Of a stretch of DNA of 64,000 bases, positions 1 through 12,256 are shown one piece after another (positions within the stretch are counted from its first letter, which is position 1; each line of letters opens with the position of its first letter). A model generated the notes under the pieces. That model saw nothing but the letters and a program-made list of their open reading frames with translations. It was not told where the DNA came from and did no database searches. Position numbers and translations under genes: made by a program. Source of the DNA: an uncultured Pseudomonadales bacterium (GTDB lineage: Bacteria; Pseudomonadota; Gammaproteobacteria; Pseudomonadales; Azotimanducaceae); contig OY282430.1 in the NCBI GenBank assembly GCA_958296025.1, forward strand, positions 2,604,001 to 2,668,000. The letters are read 5' to 3'.

Positions 1-1065
1 CCAATGGGGGGCACCCAAGCCGGTGAAGGCCGGCACGAGATGCACGCCGCCGGCGTCCCCGCCCGTGGCCTGGGCCATGGCCTCGGTTTGCGCCGCATCG
101 TCGATCAGCCCCAAGCGGTCCCGCAGCCATTTGACGGCGGCACCGGCGACGAAGATGCTGCCCTCCAGGGCGTAGCTTGTGCGGCCGTTTAGCCGATAGG
201 CGACCGTGGTGAGCAGGCCGTGGCTGCTGGACAATTGTTTGGCGCCGGTGTTGGCCAAAAGGAAGCAGCCAGTGCCGTAGGTACACTTGCCGGCGCCCTC
301 CTGGAAACAGCCTTGGCCGACCAAGGCGGCCTGTTGGTCTCCCGCCATGCCCAGAATGGGGATGTCTGCGCCAAACCACTCGGCGTCCGCCACGCCGAAG
401 GGATGGGCGCTGTCGCAGACTTCCGGCAGCAAGGCCGGGGCAATGCCGTGATAGGCCAGCAACTCGGCGTCCCATTGCTGCCGACCGATGTCGAAAAGCT
501 GGGTTCTGGAGGCGTTGGTGGCGTCGGTGGCGTGAACGCGGCCCTTGGTCAGCCGCCAGAGCAGGAAGCTGTCAACGGTGCCGAAGCAGAGTTCCCCCGC
601 TACGGCGCGACGGCGCAGGCCGGGAACCTCGTCCAGCAACCAAGCGAGCTTGGTGCCGGAGAAGTAGGGGTCGAGCACCAAGCCGGTCTTGGCCCGAACC
701 CTTTCCGCCAAGCCGTCGGCGGCCATGCGCTGGCAGCGGCCGGCGGTGCGTCGGTCTTGCCAGACGATGGCGTTGTGGAGGCACTCGCCGCTGGCGCGTT
801 CCCAAACCAAGGCGGTCTCCCGCTGATTGGTGACGCCGATGGCGGCGATGTCCTTGGCTGCCACCCCGGCGGCGGCGATGGCGGCGCGGCACGCCTCCAA
901 GGTGGTGTTCCACAGCACTTCCGGGGCCTGCTCCACCCAGCCGTCCCGAGGAAAGATCAGGTCGAAGGGGCGCTGCCCCACTCCCAGAATGCGGCCGGCG
1001 GCCATGTCAAAGACGATGCCGCGGGAGCTTGAGGTGCCTTGGTCGATGGCTAGAACCAACGTCAC
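1..1065 (-). CDS. glpK: Glycerol kinase, 5' part (cut by left window edge)
   Basis: FGGY-family sugar kinase that phosphorylates glycerol to glycerol 3-phosphate with ATP in the cytoplasm. Reading the minus strand from a GTG at 1065 gives an uninterrupted frame of 355 codons to the window edge. The N-terminus shows the family phosphate loop ([12 protein letters not shown]), and the last visible residues ([12 protein letters not shown]) match the conserved block about two thirds along E. coli GlpK. Roughly the last 140 residues lie outside the window. GTG is the first start before the conserved core. No glycerol transporter or dehydrogenase is next to it inside the window. Identity is secure from these motifs; the exact start is less so. 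Confidence 0.93.
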   Translation of the reverse strand, partial: MTLVLAIDQGTSSSRGIVFDMAAGRILGVGQRPFDLIFPRDGWVEQAPEVLWNTTLEACRAAIAAAGVAAKDIAAIGVTNQRETALVWERASGECLHNAIVWQDRRTAGRCQRMAADGLAERVRAKTGLVLDPYFSGTKLAWLLDEVPGLRRRAVAGELCFGTVDSFLLWRLTKGRVHATDATNASRTQLFDIGRQQWDAELLAYHGIAPALLPEVCDSAHPFGVADAEWFGADIPILGMAGDQQAALVGQGCFQEGAGKCTYGTGCFLLANTGAKQLSSSHGLLTTVAYRLNGRTSYALEGSIFVAGAAVKWLRDRLGLIDDAAQTEAMAQATGGDAGGVHLVPAFTGLGAPHW

Positions 1066-1184
1066 GGGGCGGTCTCCGCAAATCTCCTCCCATACAGTTT
1101 CCAATAACAGCGACCGTAAGGCCATAGGCCGTCGGCCCAGCATGGACAGAGCACATCGGGGATATTTTTCCTGCAAGGCACAGC

Positions 1185-1290
1185 TGCGGAAATGGTTTCC
1201 GGGCCATCCCGCCTTTGGCGCGGGTGGAAATGATTTCCCAAGCCATCCCGCCTTGCTGCGGAAATGGTTTCCAGGCCATCCCCCTTTGGC
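1185..1290. repeat. Three imperfect tandem repeats with internal palindrome
   Basis: Three copies of a unit of about 34 bp begin near 1185, 1224 and 1257. Each contains GGAAATGRTTTCC, itself nearly palindromic (GGAAA-N3-TTTCC), followed by a GCCATCCC block. Units are 34 to 38 bp apart. They lie in the 469-bp gap between the divergent glpK and nrdA genes. No protein assignment is supported; short ORFs across the repeat simply echo it. Function unknown: it could be regulatory or a dispersed intergenic repeat. Confidence 0.7.
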
Positions 1291-1412
1291 CTGAATATGC
1301 ACATCTGCCTTTTCCTGCAGGGTGCCGCTCAGCAACCAGATCCGGCCACCCTCCTCAGTTCTTCTCCAGATATTACAATTGAGGAATCAAAAAAACTCAT
1401 CCATAAAGTTTC

Positions 1413-1442
1413 TTGACATTGAAAAACAACACTATATGGTGT
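1413..1442 (+). promoter_or_regulatory. Predicted nrdAB promoter with operator-like palindrome
   Basis: A consensus -35 TTGACA (1413-1418) is followed after 16 bp by TATGGT (1435-1440), a plausible sigma70 -10. The palindrome ACACTATATGGTGT (1429-1442) covers the -10. Its left half matches the NrdR-box half-site (acaCwAtAT), but the right half is two bases closer than in the published 16-bp NrdR consensus, and only one box is visible. The promoter is well supported; NrdR binding is an inference. Confidence 0.65.
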
Positions 1443-1534
1443 ACCTCCTCTGATGAACAACCCCTACATCTTGTGCCTAGCGCAGGAGCGAGATGCGGAG
1501 GTGAATAACGGGCAATCGGGAGGTGCCAAGTCTT

Positions 1535-4375
<2,841 letters not shown>

Positions 4376-4566
4376 GGATGCAGGAAACCCCGTCCAGCAG
4401 GTTGGGGAAACACGGGCGCACCTCGGCCTGCAGTCGCTAGGAGCGGACAATGCCCAGTGAGTTAGGTGAGCTAAAGGAAACGAAGGGTTGCGTCCCGTTG
4501 CTTGAGGTGGATTGAGGCGGCGCAACCGCGTTCAACGAGAATTGCGGGAAACAAGGGAGCAGGAAA

Positions 4567-6114
4567 ATGCTGAGTTGGGAAGATTTTGACGAAAGCGGCC
4601 TCGAGCAATCCGCGCCAACGGTCAGGGTGAATCAAGCGCCGGTTGCGGGCGATGCACCGGCAGCCGCAACCGACCTGAGCGTGGTGCAAGCCAAGGGTCA
4701 AACGGCGCAACCGCATTCGGCCAAAACCGCTGCGGCTGCTGGCCCTGGCCGGGGGGACGGGCCTAGCCTGCAAGTCTCCCTTGCCGAAGCCCCTGTCGCC
4801 GACCGGCACCGCCAAGAGGCGACACTCCAAAGCGGTGCGCCGGCCGTGCAGCGGGTCGGCGAAGCGGCGACGGCAACGCCACTTGAGTCCGCTGAAGCCG
4901 TAGCGCCCGGGGCAATGCCCTCGTCCGCCGACGCCTCTTCCGGCACCGACGTCTTCCCATCCGAAGGCGTATTTCCGCCCGCAGAAGCCGCCCGGTCCGC
5001 CGCGGCAGCCGCGGCGGTGGCGGATGACGCCGAGGGGCACCGCGCCGCCGCCGTGGTTACCGAGCTCAATGCCCGCCGCCAGCCGGCCGAACGCTACGAG
5101 CGCGTCACCGTCGATCAGAAGGCGATGATCAACTGCCGGGCTGACCTCAACCAGCTGGTGCCCTTCAAATACGACTGGGCTTGGCAAAAGTACCTGAACG
5201 GTTGCGCCAATCACTGGATGCCCCAGGAAATCAACATGCAGGCGGACGTCAGGCTGTGGAAGACTGCGGATGGCCTGTCCAAGGATGAGCGCCTCATCGT
5301 CAAGCGCAGCCTAGGTTTCTTTTCCACGGCGGACTCCTTGGTGGCCAACAACCTGGTGCTGGCCATCTACCGCCTCATCACCAACCCGGAATGCCGGCAG
5401 TACCTGCTGCGCCAAGCCTTCGAGGAGGCCATCCACACCCACGCCTACCAATACTGCATCGAGTCCTTGGGCATGGATGAAGGGGAGATTTTCAACATGT
5501 ACCACGAGGTGCCTTCCGTGGCCCGCAAAGCCGCTTGGGCCCTGCAGTACACCAAGGAAATCTCGGACCCGACCTTCACCACCGGCACCCCGGAAACCGA
5601 CCAGACGCTGTTGAAGAACCTCATCGCCTACTACTGCGTGCTGGAAGGCATCTTCTTCTACTGCGGCTTCACCCAGATCCTCTCCATGGGTCGGCGCAAC
5701 AAGATGACCGGCACCTCCGAGCAGTTCCAGTACATCCTGCGCGACGAGTCCATGCATGTGAACTTCGGCATCGACGTCATCAACCAGATCAAGCTGGAGA
5801 ACCCCCATCTCTGGGACGCCTCCATGCAAAAGATGGCCCAAGAAATGATCTTGGATGGCATGGCGCTGGAAATCGACTACGCCAAGGACACCATGCCCCG
5901 GGGCGTGCTGGAGATGAACGCCAACATGATGGCCGAGTACCTCCAGTTCATCGCCAACCGCCGCCTCGCCCAGATCGGCCTCGGCGCCCCCTTCCCCGGC
6001 GTCAAGAACCCCTTCCCCTGGATGAGCGAGATCATGGACCTTAAGAAGGAAAAGAACTTCTTTGAAACCCGGGTGATCGACTACCAAGGCGCCGCCGCGC
6101 TCAGCTGGGATTGA
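4567..6114 (+). CDS. nrdB: Ribonucleoside-diphosphate reductase, beta subunit with long N-terminal extension
   Basis: Ferritin-like radical-generating subunit of class Ia RNR. The diiron ligands can be read in order: D256, E287/H290, E360, E394/H397. Y294 sits four residues after H290, the position of the stable tyrosyl radical in E. coli (Y122). Because the first ligand is Asp and the Tyr is present, this is not the Chlamydia-type class Ic enzyme, although the surrounding sequence ([12 protein letters not shown]) resembles that branch. The 515-residue chain is about 100 longer than Pseudomonas NrdB. The excess is an Ala/Pro-rich low-complexity stretch between the start (MLSWEDFD) and about residue 170. 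The ATG has AGGAA just upstream. The C-terminus is the usual NrdA-docking tail. Confidence 0.95.
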   Translation: MLSWEDFDESGLEQSAPTVRVNQAPVAGDAPAAATDLSVVQAKGQTAQPHSAKTAAAAGPGRGDGPSLQVSLAEAPVADRHRQEATLQSGAPAVQRVGEAATATPLESAEAVAPGAMPSSADASSGTDVFPSEGVFPPAEAARSAAAAAAVADDAEGHRAAAVVTELNARRQPAERYERVTVDQKAMINCRADLNQLVPFKYDWAWQKYLNGCANHWMPQEINMQADVRLWKTADGLSKDERLIVKRSLGFFSTADSLVANNLVLAIYRLITNPECRQYLLRQAFEEAIHTHAYQYCIESLGMDEGEIFNMYHEVPSVARKAAWALQYTKEISDPTFTTGTPETDQTLLKNLIAYYCVLEGIFFYCGFTQILSMGRRNKMTGTSEQFQYILRDESMHVNFGIDVINQIKLENPHLWDASMQKMAQEMILDGMALEIDYAKDTMPRGVLEMNANMMAEYLQFIANRRLAQIGLGAPFPGVKNPFPWMSEIMDLKKEKNFFETRVIDYQGAAALSWD

Positions 6115-6462
6115 CGCACTGCTTGCCTTTCCTTGGGTCCCCTTCGCGGAGGGTGGTTGTTTCTTACCGAACGGGAGCTGGTCGCAGACTCGGCCTCAGT
6201 GCCCCACCGATCGACATAGACCGTAGCCGCGGAAACGCCCGGCACCCAGCAGCACAGGGCCGCGCCTTGAAATCCGCCGTGAGCCGGCGTCGCTTCCCCA
6301 TCCCACATGCCTCTTATCTGCTGCGGAGCACACCTTCACGGACTGTCTCAAAAAGTAGGACCACCTCTCGGGTCGGGGCCCGGTCAAGGCGAAGCCTGCC
6401 ATGGTCGGCTCGAATCGCCATTTGGGGTTAAGATGCCATCCTCGACAAAGGCGGTTGGACCG
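6115..6462. other. Gap of 348 bp, no gene recognised
   Basis: Between nrdB and the amidohydrolase. Open frames cross it on both strands but none has a recognisable domain or a good ribosome binding site. The stretch 6340-6440 is read through by the frame of the downstream gene, but the signal peptide of that gene begins later. No T-tailed hairpin was found. Confidence 0.5.
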
Positions 6463-8208
6463 ATGAAATTGCACGGTGGAAAGCTGCACCTTGTGTTGTT
6501 GGGCATGTGCGCGGCTTGGAGTGCCGCTGCTGCTGAGGACATCCTATTCGTCAACGGCGTGGTTTGGACGGCGGATCCAGCCCGTCCTGAAGCCGAAGCT
6601 GTGCTGGTCCGTGGCGGACGCATCGAAGCTGTCGGGGCCAGCGAAGCGACAGCGGAGCGGGCTGGCGGCGGCGCCAAGCAGTTTGATCTGGCCGGCCGAA
6701 TGCTGCTGCCCGGTTTCATCGAGACCCACTCCCACCCCGCCGTGGCCGGGTTGCTCAACTCCAAGCTGCAGGTCATCGGCACCCAAACCGTGGCCGATGT
6801 ACAAGCGGCGCTGGCGGCCTACGCCAAGGACCATCCCGACGAGGAGGTGCTGTTCGGGTTCGGCTTCCCAAGCGCCCTGAACACCGCCGTCAACGCCGCC
6901 GGCGTGAAGGGGCCTTACCGCAAGGACTTGGACGCCGTGGTGCCCGACCGGCCGGTGATGCTCATCGCCCTGGACGCGCACAGCGCCTGGGTGAACAGCA
7001 AGGCGCTGGAAGTGGCCGGCATCACCAAGGATACCCCCGACCCCCTGCCCGGGGTTCATTACTATCAACGCGACAAGAACGGCGAACCCACCGGCTGGAT
7101 GGTCGAGGGCAACGCCTTCTGGCCCTTGGTGCCGCTGTTCGGCATCGGTTCGGTGGAGGACTTCCGCGCCGCCTACTCCGCCATGCTGCCGAGCTACTCC
7201 GCCATGGGCATCACCACGGTGTTCGACGCCGGCATTCCCGGCGGGGACACCTTGCTGCGCAACGCCCTAAAGGCGCTCAGCGCCATGCAACGGGATGGGG
7301 ACTTGCCGGTGCGCTTGCGCACCAGCTCCTACCTCAACAGCCCAGACGAGGCGGAGGACATGGCCGAGCGCCTCGCCGCAATACGCCGGGACTTCGCTTC
7401 CGACCTGATAGACCTGCACACGGTGAAGATTCCCAACGACGGCACCATTGAAGGCGAAACGGCGGCCGTAATCAAACCCTACGCCGCCGGCGGCAGCGGT
7501 GCGGTGCTGCTGTCCGGCGAGCCGTTTGGTCGGTTTCTCGCCGCCCTGCGAAGGGCCAACTTGGACGCCCACATCCACGCCATCGGCGACCGCACCTTGC
7601 GGGTCACTCTAGACGCCGTGGCCGCCGCCCGCAAGGCGGTGGCCGAATCGGACAGCCGCGTCACCGTCGCCCATGCCATGTTGGCCGCGCCGGAGGACTT
7701 GCGCCGCCTGCGGGCGCTGGACGTGATGATCCAAACCACGCCCCACTGGGCCCACGACCTAAGCGGCACCCTCGGGCTCTACTCCCGTTTGCTGGACGAC
7801 GAACGCGGCACCCAAGTCATGCTGCTGCGGGATCTTTGGGAGGCCGCGCCGCTGGTCGCTTTCGGCGCCGACTATCCGGCCACCGGCCTGCCCTTCCCGC
7901 AGACCTCGCCGCTGCACGGCATCGAAATCGGCCACACCCGCCGCCGCCCGGGCGCCAAGGAAGGCCCGCCGCTGCCCCCCGCCGATCAACGCATGGCCCT
8001 GAACGACCTGCTGGCCGGCTATACGGTCAACGCCGCCCGCCAACTGCGCCTTGAACGGGAGGTCGGCGTGATCGCGCCCGGCAAGCAGGCGGACCTCATC
8101 GTGTTGGAGCGCAACCTCTTTGCCGTGCCGCCGCACAGCGTCCACGAAATCAAGGTCGATATGACCCTGTTGGCGGGGCGCATCGTCTTCTCCCGGAACA
8201 GCCCCTAG
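6463..8208 (+). CDS. Secreted amidohydrolase (Amidohydro_3 / YtcJ-like)
   Basis: Metal-dependent amidohydrolase of the YtcJ/N-substituted formamide deformylase type. The 581-residue product starts with a Sec signal peptide (MKLHGGK, then a hydrophobic stretch ending in AAAA), so the enzyme is probably periplasmic. The ATG at 6463 is preferred because it places the signal peptide at the N-terminus; an ATG at 6433 would add 10 residues. Metal-binding motifs are visible: HSH in ETHSHP near residue 90, HIHAIGD, VAHAML, and the late Asp in FGADYPATG. The C-terminal beta sandwich (GKQADLIVLERN) is typical. Substrate cannot be told from sequence. It stands alone, with the ABC operon convergent on the other strand. 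Confidence 0.85.
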   Translation: MKLHGGKLHLVLLGMCAAWSAAAAEDILFVNGVVWTADPARPEAEAVLVRGGRIEAVGASEATAERAGGGAKQFDLAGRMLLPGFIETHSHPAVAGLLNSKLQVIGTQTVADVQAALAAYAKDHPDEEVLFGFGFPSALNTAVNAAGVKGPYRKDLDAVVPDRPVMLIALDAHSAWVNSKALEVAGITKDTPDPLPGVHYYQRDKNGEPTGWMVEGNAFWPLVPLFGIGSVEDFRAAYSAMLPSYSAMGITTVFDAGIPGGDTLLRNALKALSAMQRDGDLPVRLRTSSYLNSPDEAEDMAERLAAIRRDFASDLIDLHTVKIPNDGTIEGETAAVIKPYAAGGSGAVLLSGEPFGRFLAALRRANLDAHIHAIGDRTLRVTLDAVAAARKAVAESDSRVTVAHAMLAAPEDLRRLRALDVMIQTTPHWAHDLSGTLGLYSRLLDDERGTQVMLLRDLWEAAPLVAFGADYPATGLPFPQTSPLHGIEIGHTRRRPGAKEGPPLPPADQRMALNDLLAGYTVNAARQLRLEREVGVIAPGKQADLIVLERNLFAVPPHSVHEIKVDMTLLAGRIVFSRNSP

Positions 8209-8222
8209 CAGCCTGTCGGACC

Positions 8223-8298
8223 TAGGCCGGAATTCGTCATGAGATGCAACGACGAGCTCAGGAAATAACTTCGGCTACTCCTGCGTAGGCCGAAATTC
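8223..8298. repeat. Short direct repeat pair after the amidohydrolase gene
   Basis: TAGGCCGGAATTC (8223-8235) and TAGGCCGAAATTC (8286-8298) are near-identical 13-mers 63 bp apart, each followed a few bases later by CGTCATG. They lie in the 149-bp gap between convergent genes. Could be a decayed mobile-element end or a dispersed repeat; nothing more can be said. Confidence 0.4.
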
Positions 8299-8357
8299 TC
8301 CGCGTCATGGGCGAATTTGGGAAACGGCGCCCCTAGCTGGGGCCGCGCTTCATCACA

Positions 8358-9344
8358 TCAGCCGTCACCAGCTGCAAGCGGGTCATCAGCTGTGCTGACG
8401 CCACCAGCGCCACTGAGGTCACCCGCTTCACCTTCCTCACCGTCTTCGCCCCCTTCGTCCTCCTTGGCCTCTAGGTCGGCGGCGTCCACCAACATTTGCT
8501 CGGCAACGTAGCTCGCCAGTTCAAAGCGGCCTTCGACGCGGCCTGAGGCTAGGCTATATTCATCTTCCTCTTCGTCGTGGAACAGGGTTAGGCGGTGTTC
8601 GCCCTGGTCGTCGGCCACGACGAAGGCACCGGCGGTTTCTCCCGTCTCGGCGGCGCTGCCGAGAACGCGCAGGTCCTTGAAGCGACGGACCAGTTTGTCG
8701 GCGGCTTCGGCGTCCGCTGGGGCCTCATCGATGAGCCAGTCTTCCTCCTGACGGGTCAGGCGCCAAGCGCCTTCCGTACGCTCCAAGACGATGCTGGAGG
8801 GCTCGCCGACGCTGGCCAGCAGGGTCTTGTCCAGCCATTGGTCGGCGTCAGTTGGGGCCTCGTAGTTGGAGAAGTCCAAGCTGTAAATCTCGTCTTCGCC
8901 ATCGGCGCGGGCATGGACGCGACGGTAGCCCGGCGACGTGCCAAGAAAGAAGTCCGCCAGAACCCCTTCGTCATTCTCAAGCGTCAGGCGCCGTTGATGG
9001 GCGCTTTCCGTCACCTCAAAGCGCTCGGCGCTGTCGCTGCTGGTGGCCACTGGCCAAGGCGCGGCCATATCGGCCAGTTTGCCTAGTACCTCATCCAGCT
9101 TGTCGCCGTCGGCCGGCAGGCCGCCGGGCAGCCGCCAAGCGGCGTCCCCGCCATCTCCTTCCCGCGTTAACGCCACCGACTCGTCCGCGTCGGCGACGGT
9201 GAATTTGCTTACCGCTGCCGGCTCGAAGATCAGGAAACGTTCGGAACCCTCTTCCGAACCCGCTGCGCCGCCAACCAAGACGCCGGCAACGATGAGCAGC
9301 TGCGCCGCCAGCAAGCCCCCCAGCCATCCAATCCGCTTGTTCAT
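8358..9344 (-). CDS. DUF4340 domain protein of the Gld-type ABC operon
   Basis: A 328-residue protein with one N-terminal membrane anchor (MNKRIGWLGG followed by a hydrophobic helix), a beta-rich DUF4340 body, and an acidic Glu/Asp/Gly-rich C-terminal tail. Members of this family usually follow GldG-like genes and are assumed to be periplasmic, membrane-tethered parts of the transporter; biochemical function is unknown. The ATG at 9344 overlaps the stop of the upstream gene as ATGA, which sets the start against a longer frame from 9365. It is the last gene of a three-gene operon. Confidence 0.82.
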   Translation of the reverse strand: MNKRIGWLGGLLAAQLLIVAGVLVGGAAGSEEGSERFLIFEPAAVSKFTVADADESVALTREGDGGDAAWRLPGGLPADGDKLDEVLGKLADMAAPWPVATSSDSAERFEVTESAHQRRLTLENDEGVLADFFLGTSPGYRRVHARADGEDEIYSLDFSNYEAPTDADQWLDKTLLASVGEPSSIVLERTEGAWRLTRQEEDWLIDEAPADAEAADKLVRRFKDLRVLGSAAETGETAGAFVVADDQGEHRLTLFHDEEEDEYSLASGRVEGRFELASYVAEQMLVDAADLEAKEDEGGEDGEEGEAGDLSGAGGVSTADDPLAAGDG

Positions 9345-12256
9345 GCCGCTTCTCCCGCAAGCCACTGGCCGTAGGTTTGCGCTTGCCCGGCCATGCGCCG
9401 CCGGTGCAGGAAGAACACCAAGGCGATGCCAACCAGGGCCAAGCCGTAGTTGAGGTACTCGAGCAGGGTCTGCTGATCGTTGTCCAAGGGCGGCAGAGTA
9501 CGGTTGAAGTTGCCGCGGGCGCGAATGCCCAACAGCGTCTCATCCTCCAAGGCCCAGTCCACCACGTTCACCATCAGCTGCACCGAATTACCGTACAGGG
9601 TGCCGTCCGCCGAACCGATCATGCGCAGGGTTTGATCCGCCAGGAAGCCGTTGGAGGAGAACACGAACAGCCGGGCCGATTCGGGGGAGCGTTCGATGAC
9701 CGAAGTGACCACGCCGAGGCTGTCCTCCTCTTCCGCAGCCTCCGCGTCACCGGCGGATTCATCCTCGGCGGCTTCCTCCTCCTCATCCTCCTCCAACAAC
9801 GGTGAAGGCTGACCGGCGAAAAGGGAGTCAAAGCGGCCGCCCAACATCACCCCGACCAAGCGGCTCGCCTGATCGCCATCCGGCGTGAAGGCGCTTAAGC
9901 CCGCCTCGTTCACCTTGGGCGTCACGTCGGTGGAGGTGGAAAGCCAGCTCTGCGGCGAGGTCCTGAGCAGTTCGGTGACCTGCCGGCCGGCATTCATCTC
10001 GGCATCCAGTTCGATGGGCGACGCCCAGGCCAAGGTCACCTGCGGCAGGCCGGAGGTGATGATCGAGTCCGGGTTGAGGTTCGGCGCCCGAATGTCCGGG
10101 AAGTAGGGATAGTCCAGCATCAGCAGCTCTTGGAAGGTGAAGCCGCCGGTGCGCCGGGTGACCGGCACGGGGAATGCGGCGTTCAGCGGATCCATCACCA
10201 GGGATTCACCGATACTGACACCCTGATGCCCCAGCCATTCCTCCAGACCCGTCATGCGCGGCGCGGCGCTTAGGGACTGGACGCCGAAGTTCGCCGCAAA
10301 GGGGCTGGACGCCACCGCCACAGTGCCGCCCTTCATCAAGAACTGATCCAAAGCGAACACTTGCTTCTGCGACAGGCCCTGCGGATCAACCACGATCACT
10401 AGGTCCGCCGCCTCTGGGGCCAAGCCCTCGGCAAGGTCCGCGGCCTCCACGTTGAAGTCGTTGGCCAGCATCCCCCGCAGCTGGTTGAACTGGTTGCCGA
10501 CCATGCCCTGTTGGGCCATGTGCGGGGGCGGGGGCGGCGGCGTCACCAAGGCGACAGTGCGCAGCAGCCCCGTGGCGAAGCGCTTCAGCCCCTCTTCAAT
10601 GCCGCGTTTGGTGGCCTCGGCGGAAAGCGCCTCCGGCAGGGCCACTTGCACAGCGGTGTCGCCACCGACAAGGGTGAGGTAGAAGTAGAAGAAGTTGGTG
10701 TCAAAGAGGCTGGCCACCATGGGCTGAAAGCCGTATTGCTCGGCGATTTGCTGGGCCAAGGCACCGTCTCCGGCCTCCGGGTCGAGGACTTCCACGCTGA
10801 GCTTGCCGTCGCTTTCCGCCACCAATTCATCGAGCACTTCGTTCAGCACGGCGCGGTATTCGGCCAAGGCCGGCGGCAGCTTGGCGTCCTCGGACAGGTA
10901 GCCCCTAAAGGCCACCGGCTCTTGGATGTTGGCGAAGACGCTGCTGCCCCCCTGAAAGCCGTACAGCACCTTCTTGATGCTGCGGGTGAGGTCGTACTCC
11001 GGGTTGCGCAACTGGACGTCGAGGTCCGCCTCGCCAGCCACCTTCACTTCGATCAGGTCGCGAAAGCCAAGCACCTCGTACTCGTCGCCGTAGCTCACCA
11101 GCACGTCGAAGTAGGAGTTGACTAGGCTCGACTGGTAGCGGTCCGCCACCTGAAAGGGCACCGGGCGGATGCCATACTTGGTGTTGGCCTCGTCCTCCAG
11201 TTCCGGATCCTCCGCCGGGTCGATGACGCGCACCTTGACCTTGCCCCCGCCAGCCACCTCGTACTCCGCCAGCAAGTCACGCATTCGCGGCACCAGGGGA
11301 CCCAGCAGGGGGTGGGTCTTGGCGCTGAAGTAGCCTTGAATCAAGAGCGGCTCCCGAAGCTGCTTGAGATAACTGCGGGTGGCCTCGGAAATGGAGTAGA
11401 TGCGGCCTTCGGTGACGTCCAAGCGCAGGCCCGAGAGGCTGTGCAACCAGAAGTTGGCGGCCAGAAGATTGGCCACCAGCAGACCGGTGCCCAGCTGCCA
11501 GGCGCGATGCCGCACCCTTGCACCGTCCCGCGCCCAGCGCTGCACCTCCAAGCCATAGACGTTCAGGGCCAGGAAGACGACCGCCAAAGACACATAATAA
11601 TAAAGGTCCCGCAGATCCACGACGCCCCGAGTGATGGCCTCAAAGCGGGCGCCGGAGCCCAAGGCGCGGAAGAAGTCCGCCAGGCCGCTGGCCATCAAGT
11701 CCGTGAGCACCGGGCTGCCAAGCAAGTAAAACAGGCCGCAGGCGAAACTGGCCAGGATCAAGCTGACGATCTGGCTGTCCGTGCGGGCGCTGACGAACAG
11801 GCCGATGGACACATAGGCGGCGCCGAGCAGGAAGGCCGCCACATAGCCGGCGAGCACCGGCCCCCAATCCAAGTCCGCCAGGAAGCTGATGCTGATGGGC
11901 AAGGGGAGAGTCAACAGCAGAGCGATGGCCAACAGGCACAGGCAGGCGATGAACTTGCCGACGACGAACTCCCAAGTGCGGGCCGGCACGGTGAAGACGA
12001 ACTCCATGGTGCCGGTGCGCCGTTCCTCGCTCCACAGGCGCATGGTCAGCGCCGAGGCGAGGAAGATGAGCATCACCGGCATCCATTCGAACATGGGCCG
12101 CACATCGGCGACATTGCGGGCGAAGTAGGCCTCCACCCAAAAGAAGACGAACAGGGTGACGGCCAAAAAGGCCGCCAGGAACAGGTAGCCCGTGGGCGAG
12201 GCGAAGAAGAGGGTGAGCTCCTTCGCCGCTATTCGGCGCATGACTTGAAAGCTCAT
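9341..12256 (-). CDS. Fused ABC-2 permease (GldF-like) and GldG-like auxiliary protein
   Basis: A 971-residue membrane protein joining two parts that are often separate genes. Residues 1 to about 250 are an ABC-2 type permease with six hydrophobic helices (starting RIAAKELTLFFASPTGYLF). The rest begins with a further helix (LLVANLLAANFWL) and continues as the ABC_transp_aux/GldG-type extracytoplasmic region, including RIYSISEATRSYLKQL and a conserved block near KGGTVAVASSPFA, and ends with a helix and a basic tail. An acidic Glu/Asp-rich linker sits near residue 825. ATGA overlaps join it to the ATPase gene upstream and the DUF4340 gene downstream, so translation is coupled. In Bacteroidetes GldAFG supports gliding; in proteobacteria the substrate is unknown. 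Confidence 0.88.
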   Translation of the reverse strand: MSFQVMRRIAAKELTLFFASPTGYLFLAAFLAVTLFVFFWVEAYFARNVADVRPMFEWMPVMLIFLASALTMRLWSEERRTGTMEFVFTVPARTWEFVVGKFIACLCLLAIALLLTLPLPISISFLADLDWGPVLAGYVAAFLLGAAYVSIGLFVSARTDSQIVSLILASFACGLFYLLGSPVLTDLMASGLADFFRALGSGARFEAITRGVVDLRDLYYYVSLAVVFLALNVYGLEVQRWARDGARVRHRAWQLGTGLLVANLLAANFWLHSLSGLRLDVTEGRIYSISEATRSYLKQLREPLLIQGYFSAKTHPLLGPLVPRMRDLLAEYEVAGGGKVKVRVIDPAEDPELEDEANTKYGIRPVPFQVADRYQSSLVNSYFDVLVSYGDEYEVLGFRDLIEVKVAGEADLDVQLRNPEYDLTRSIKKVLYGFQGGSSVFANIQEPVAFRGYLSEDAKLPPALAEYRAVLNEVLDELVAESDGKLSVEVLDPEAGDGALAQQIAEQYGFQPMVASLFDTNFFYFYLTLVGGDTAVQVALPEALSAEATKRGIEEGLKRFATGLLRTVALVTPPPPPPHMAQQGMVGNQFNQLRGMLANDFNVEAADLAEGLAPEAADLVIVVDPQGLSQKQVFALDQFLMKGGTVAVASSPFAANFGVQSLSAAPRMTGLEEWLGHQGVSIGESLVMDPLNAAFPVPVTRRTGGFTFQELLMLDYPYFPDIRAPNLNPDSIITSGLPQVTLAWASPIELDAEMNAGRQVTELLRTSPQSWLSTSTDVTPKVNEAGLSAFTPDGDQASRLVGVMLGGRFDSLFAGQPSPLLEEDEEEEAAEDESAGDAEAAEEEDSLGVVTSVIERSPESARLFVFSSNGFLADQTLRMIGSADGTLYGNSVQLMVNVVDWALEDETLLGIRARGNFNRTLPPLDNDQQTLLEYLNYGLALVGIALVFFLHRRRMAGQAQTYGQWLAGEAA

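Noticed and set aside
220-1032. Long plus-strand frame (270 codons)
   Set aside because: It is the antisense shadow of the glycerol kinase gene, whose motifs are clear on the minus strand.
1185-1290. CRISPR-like repeats
   Set aside because: Units abut each other with no spacers.
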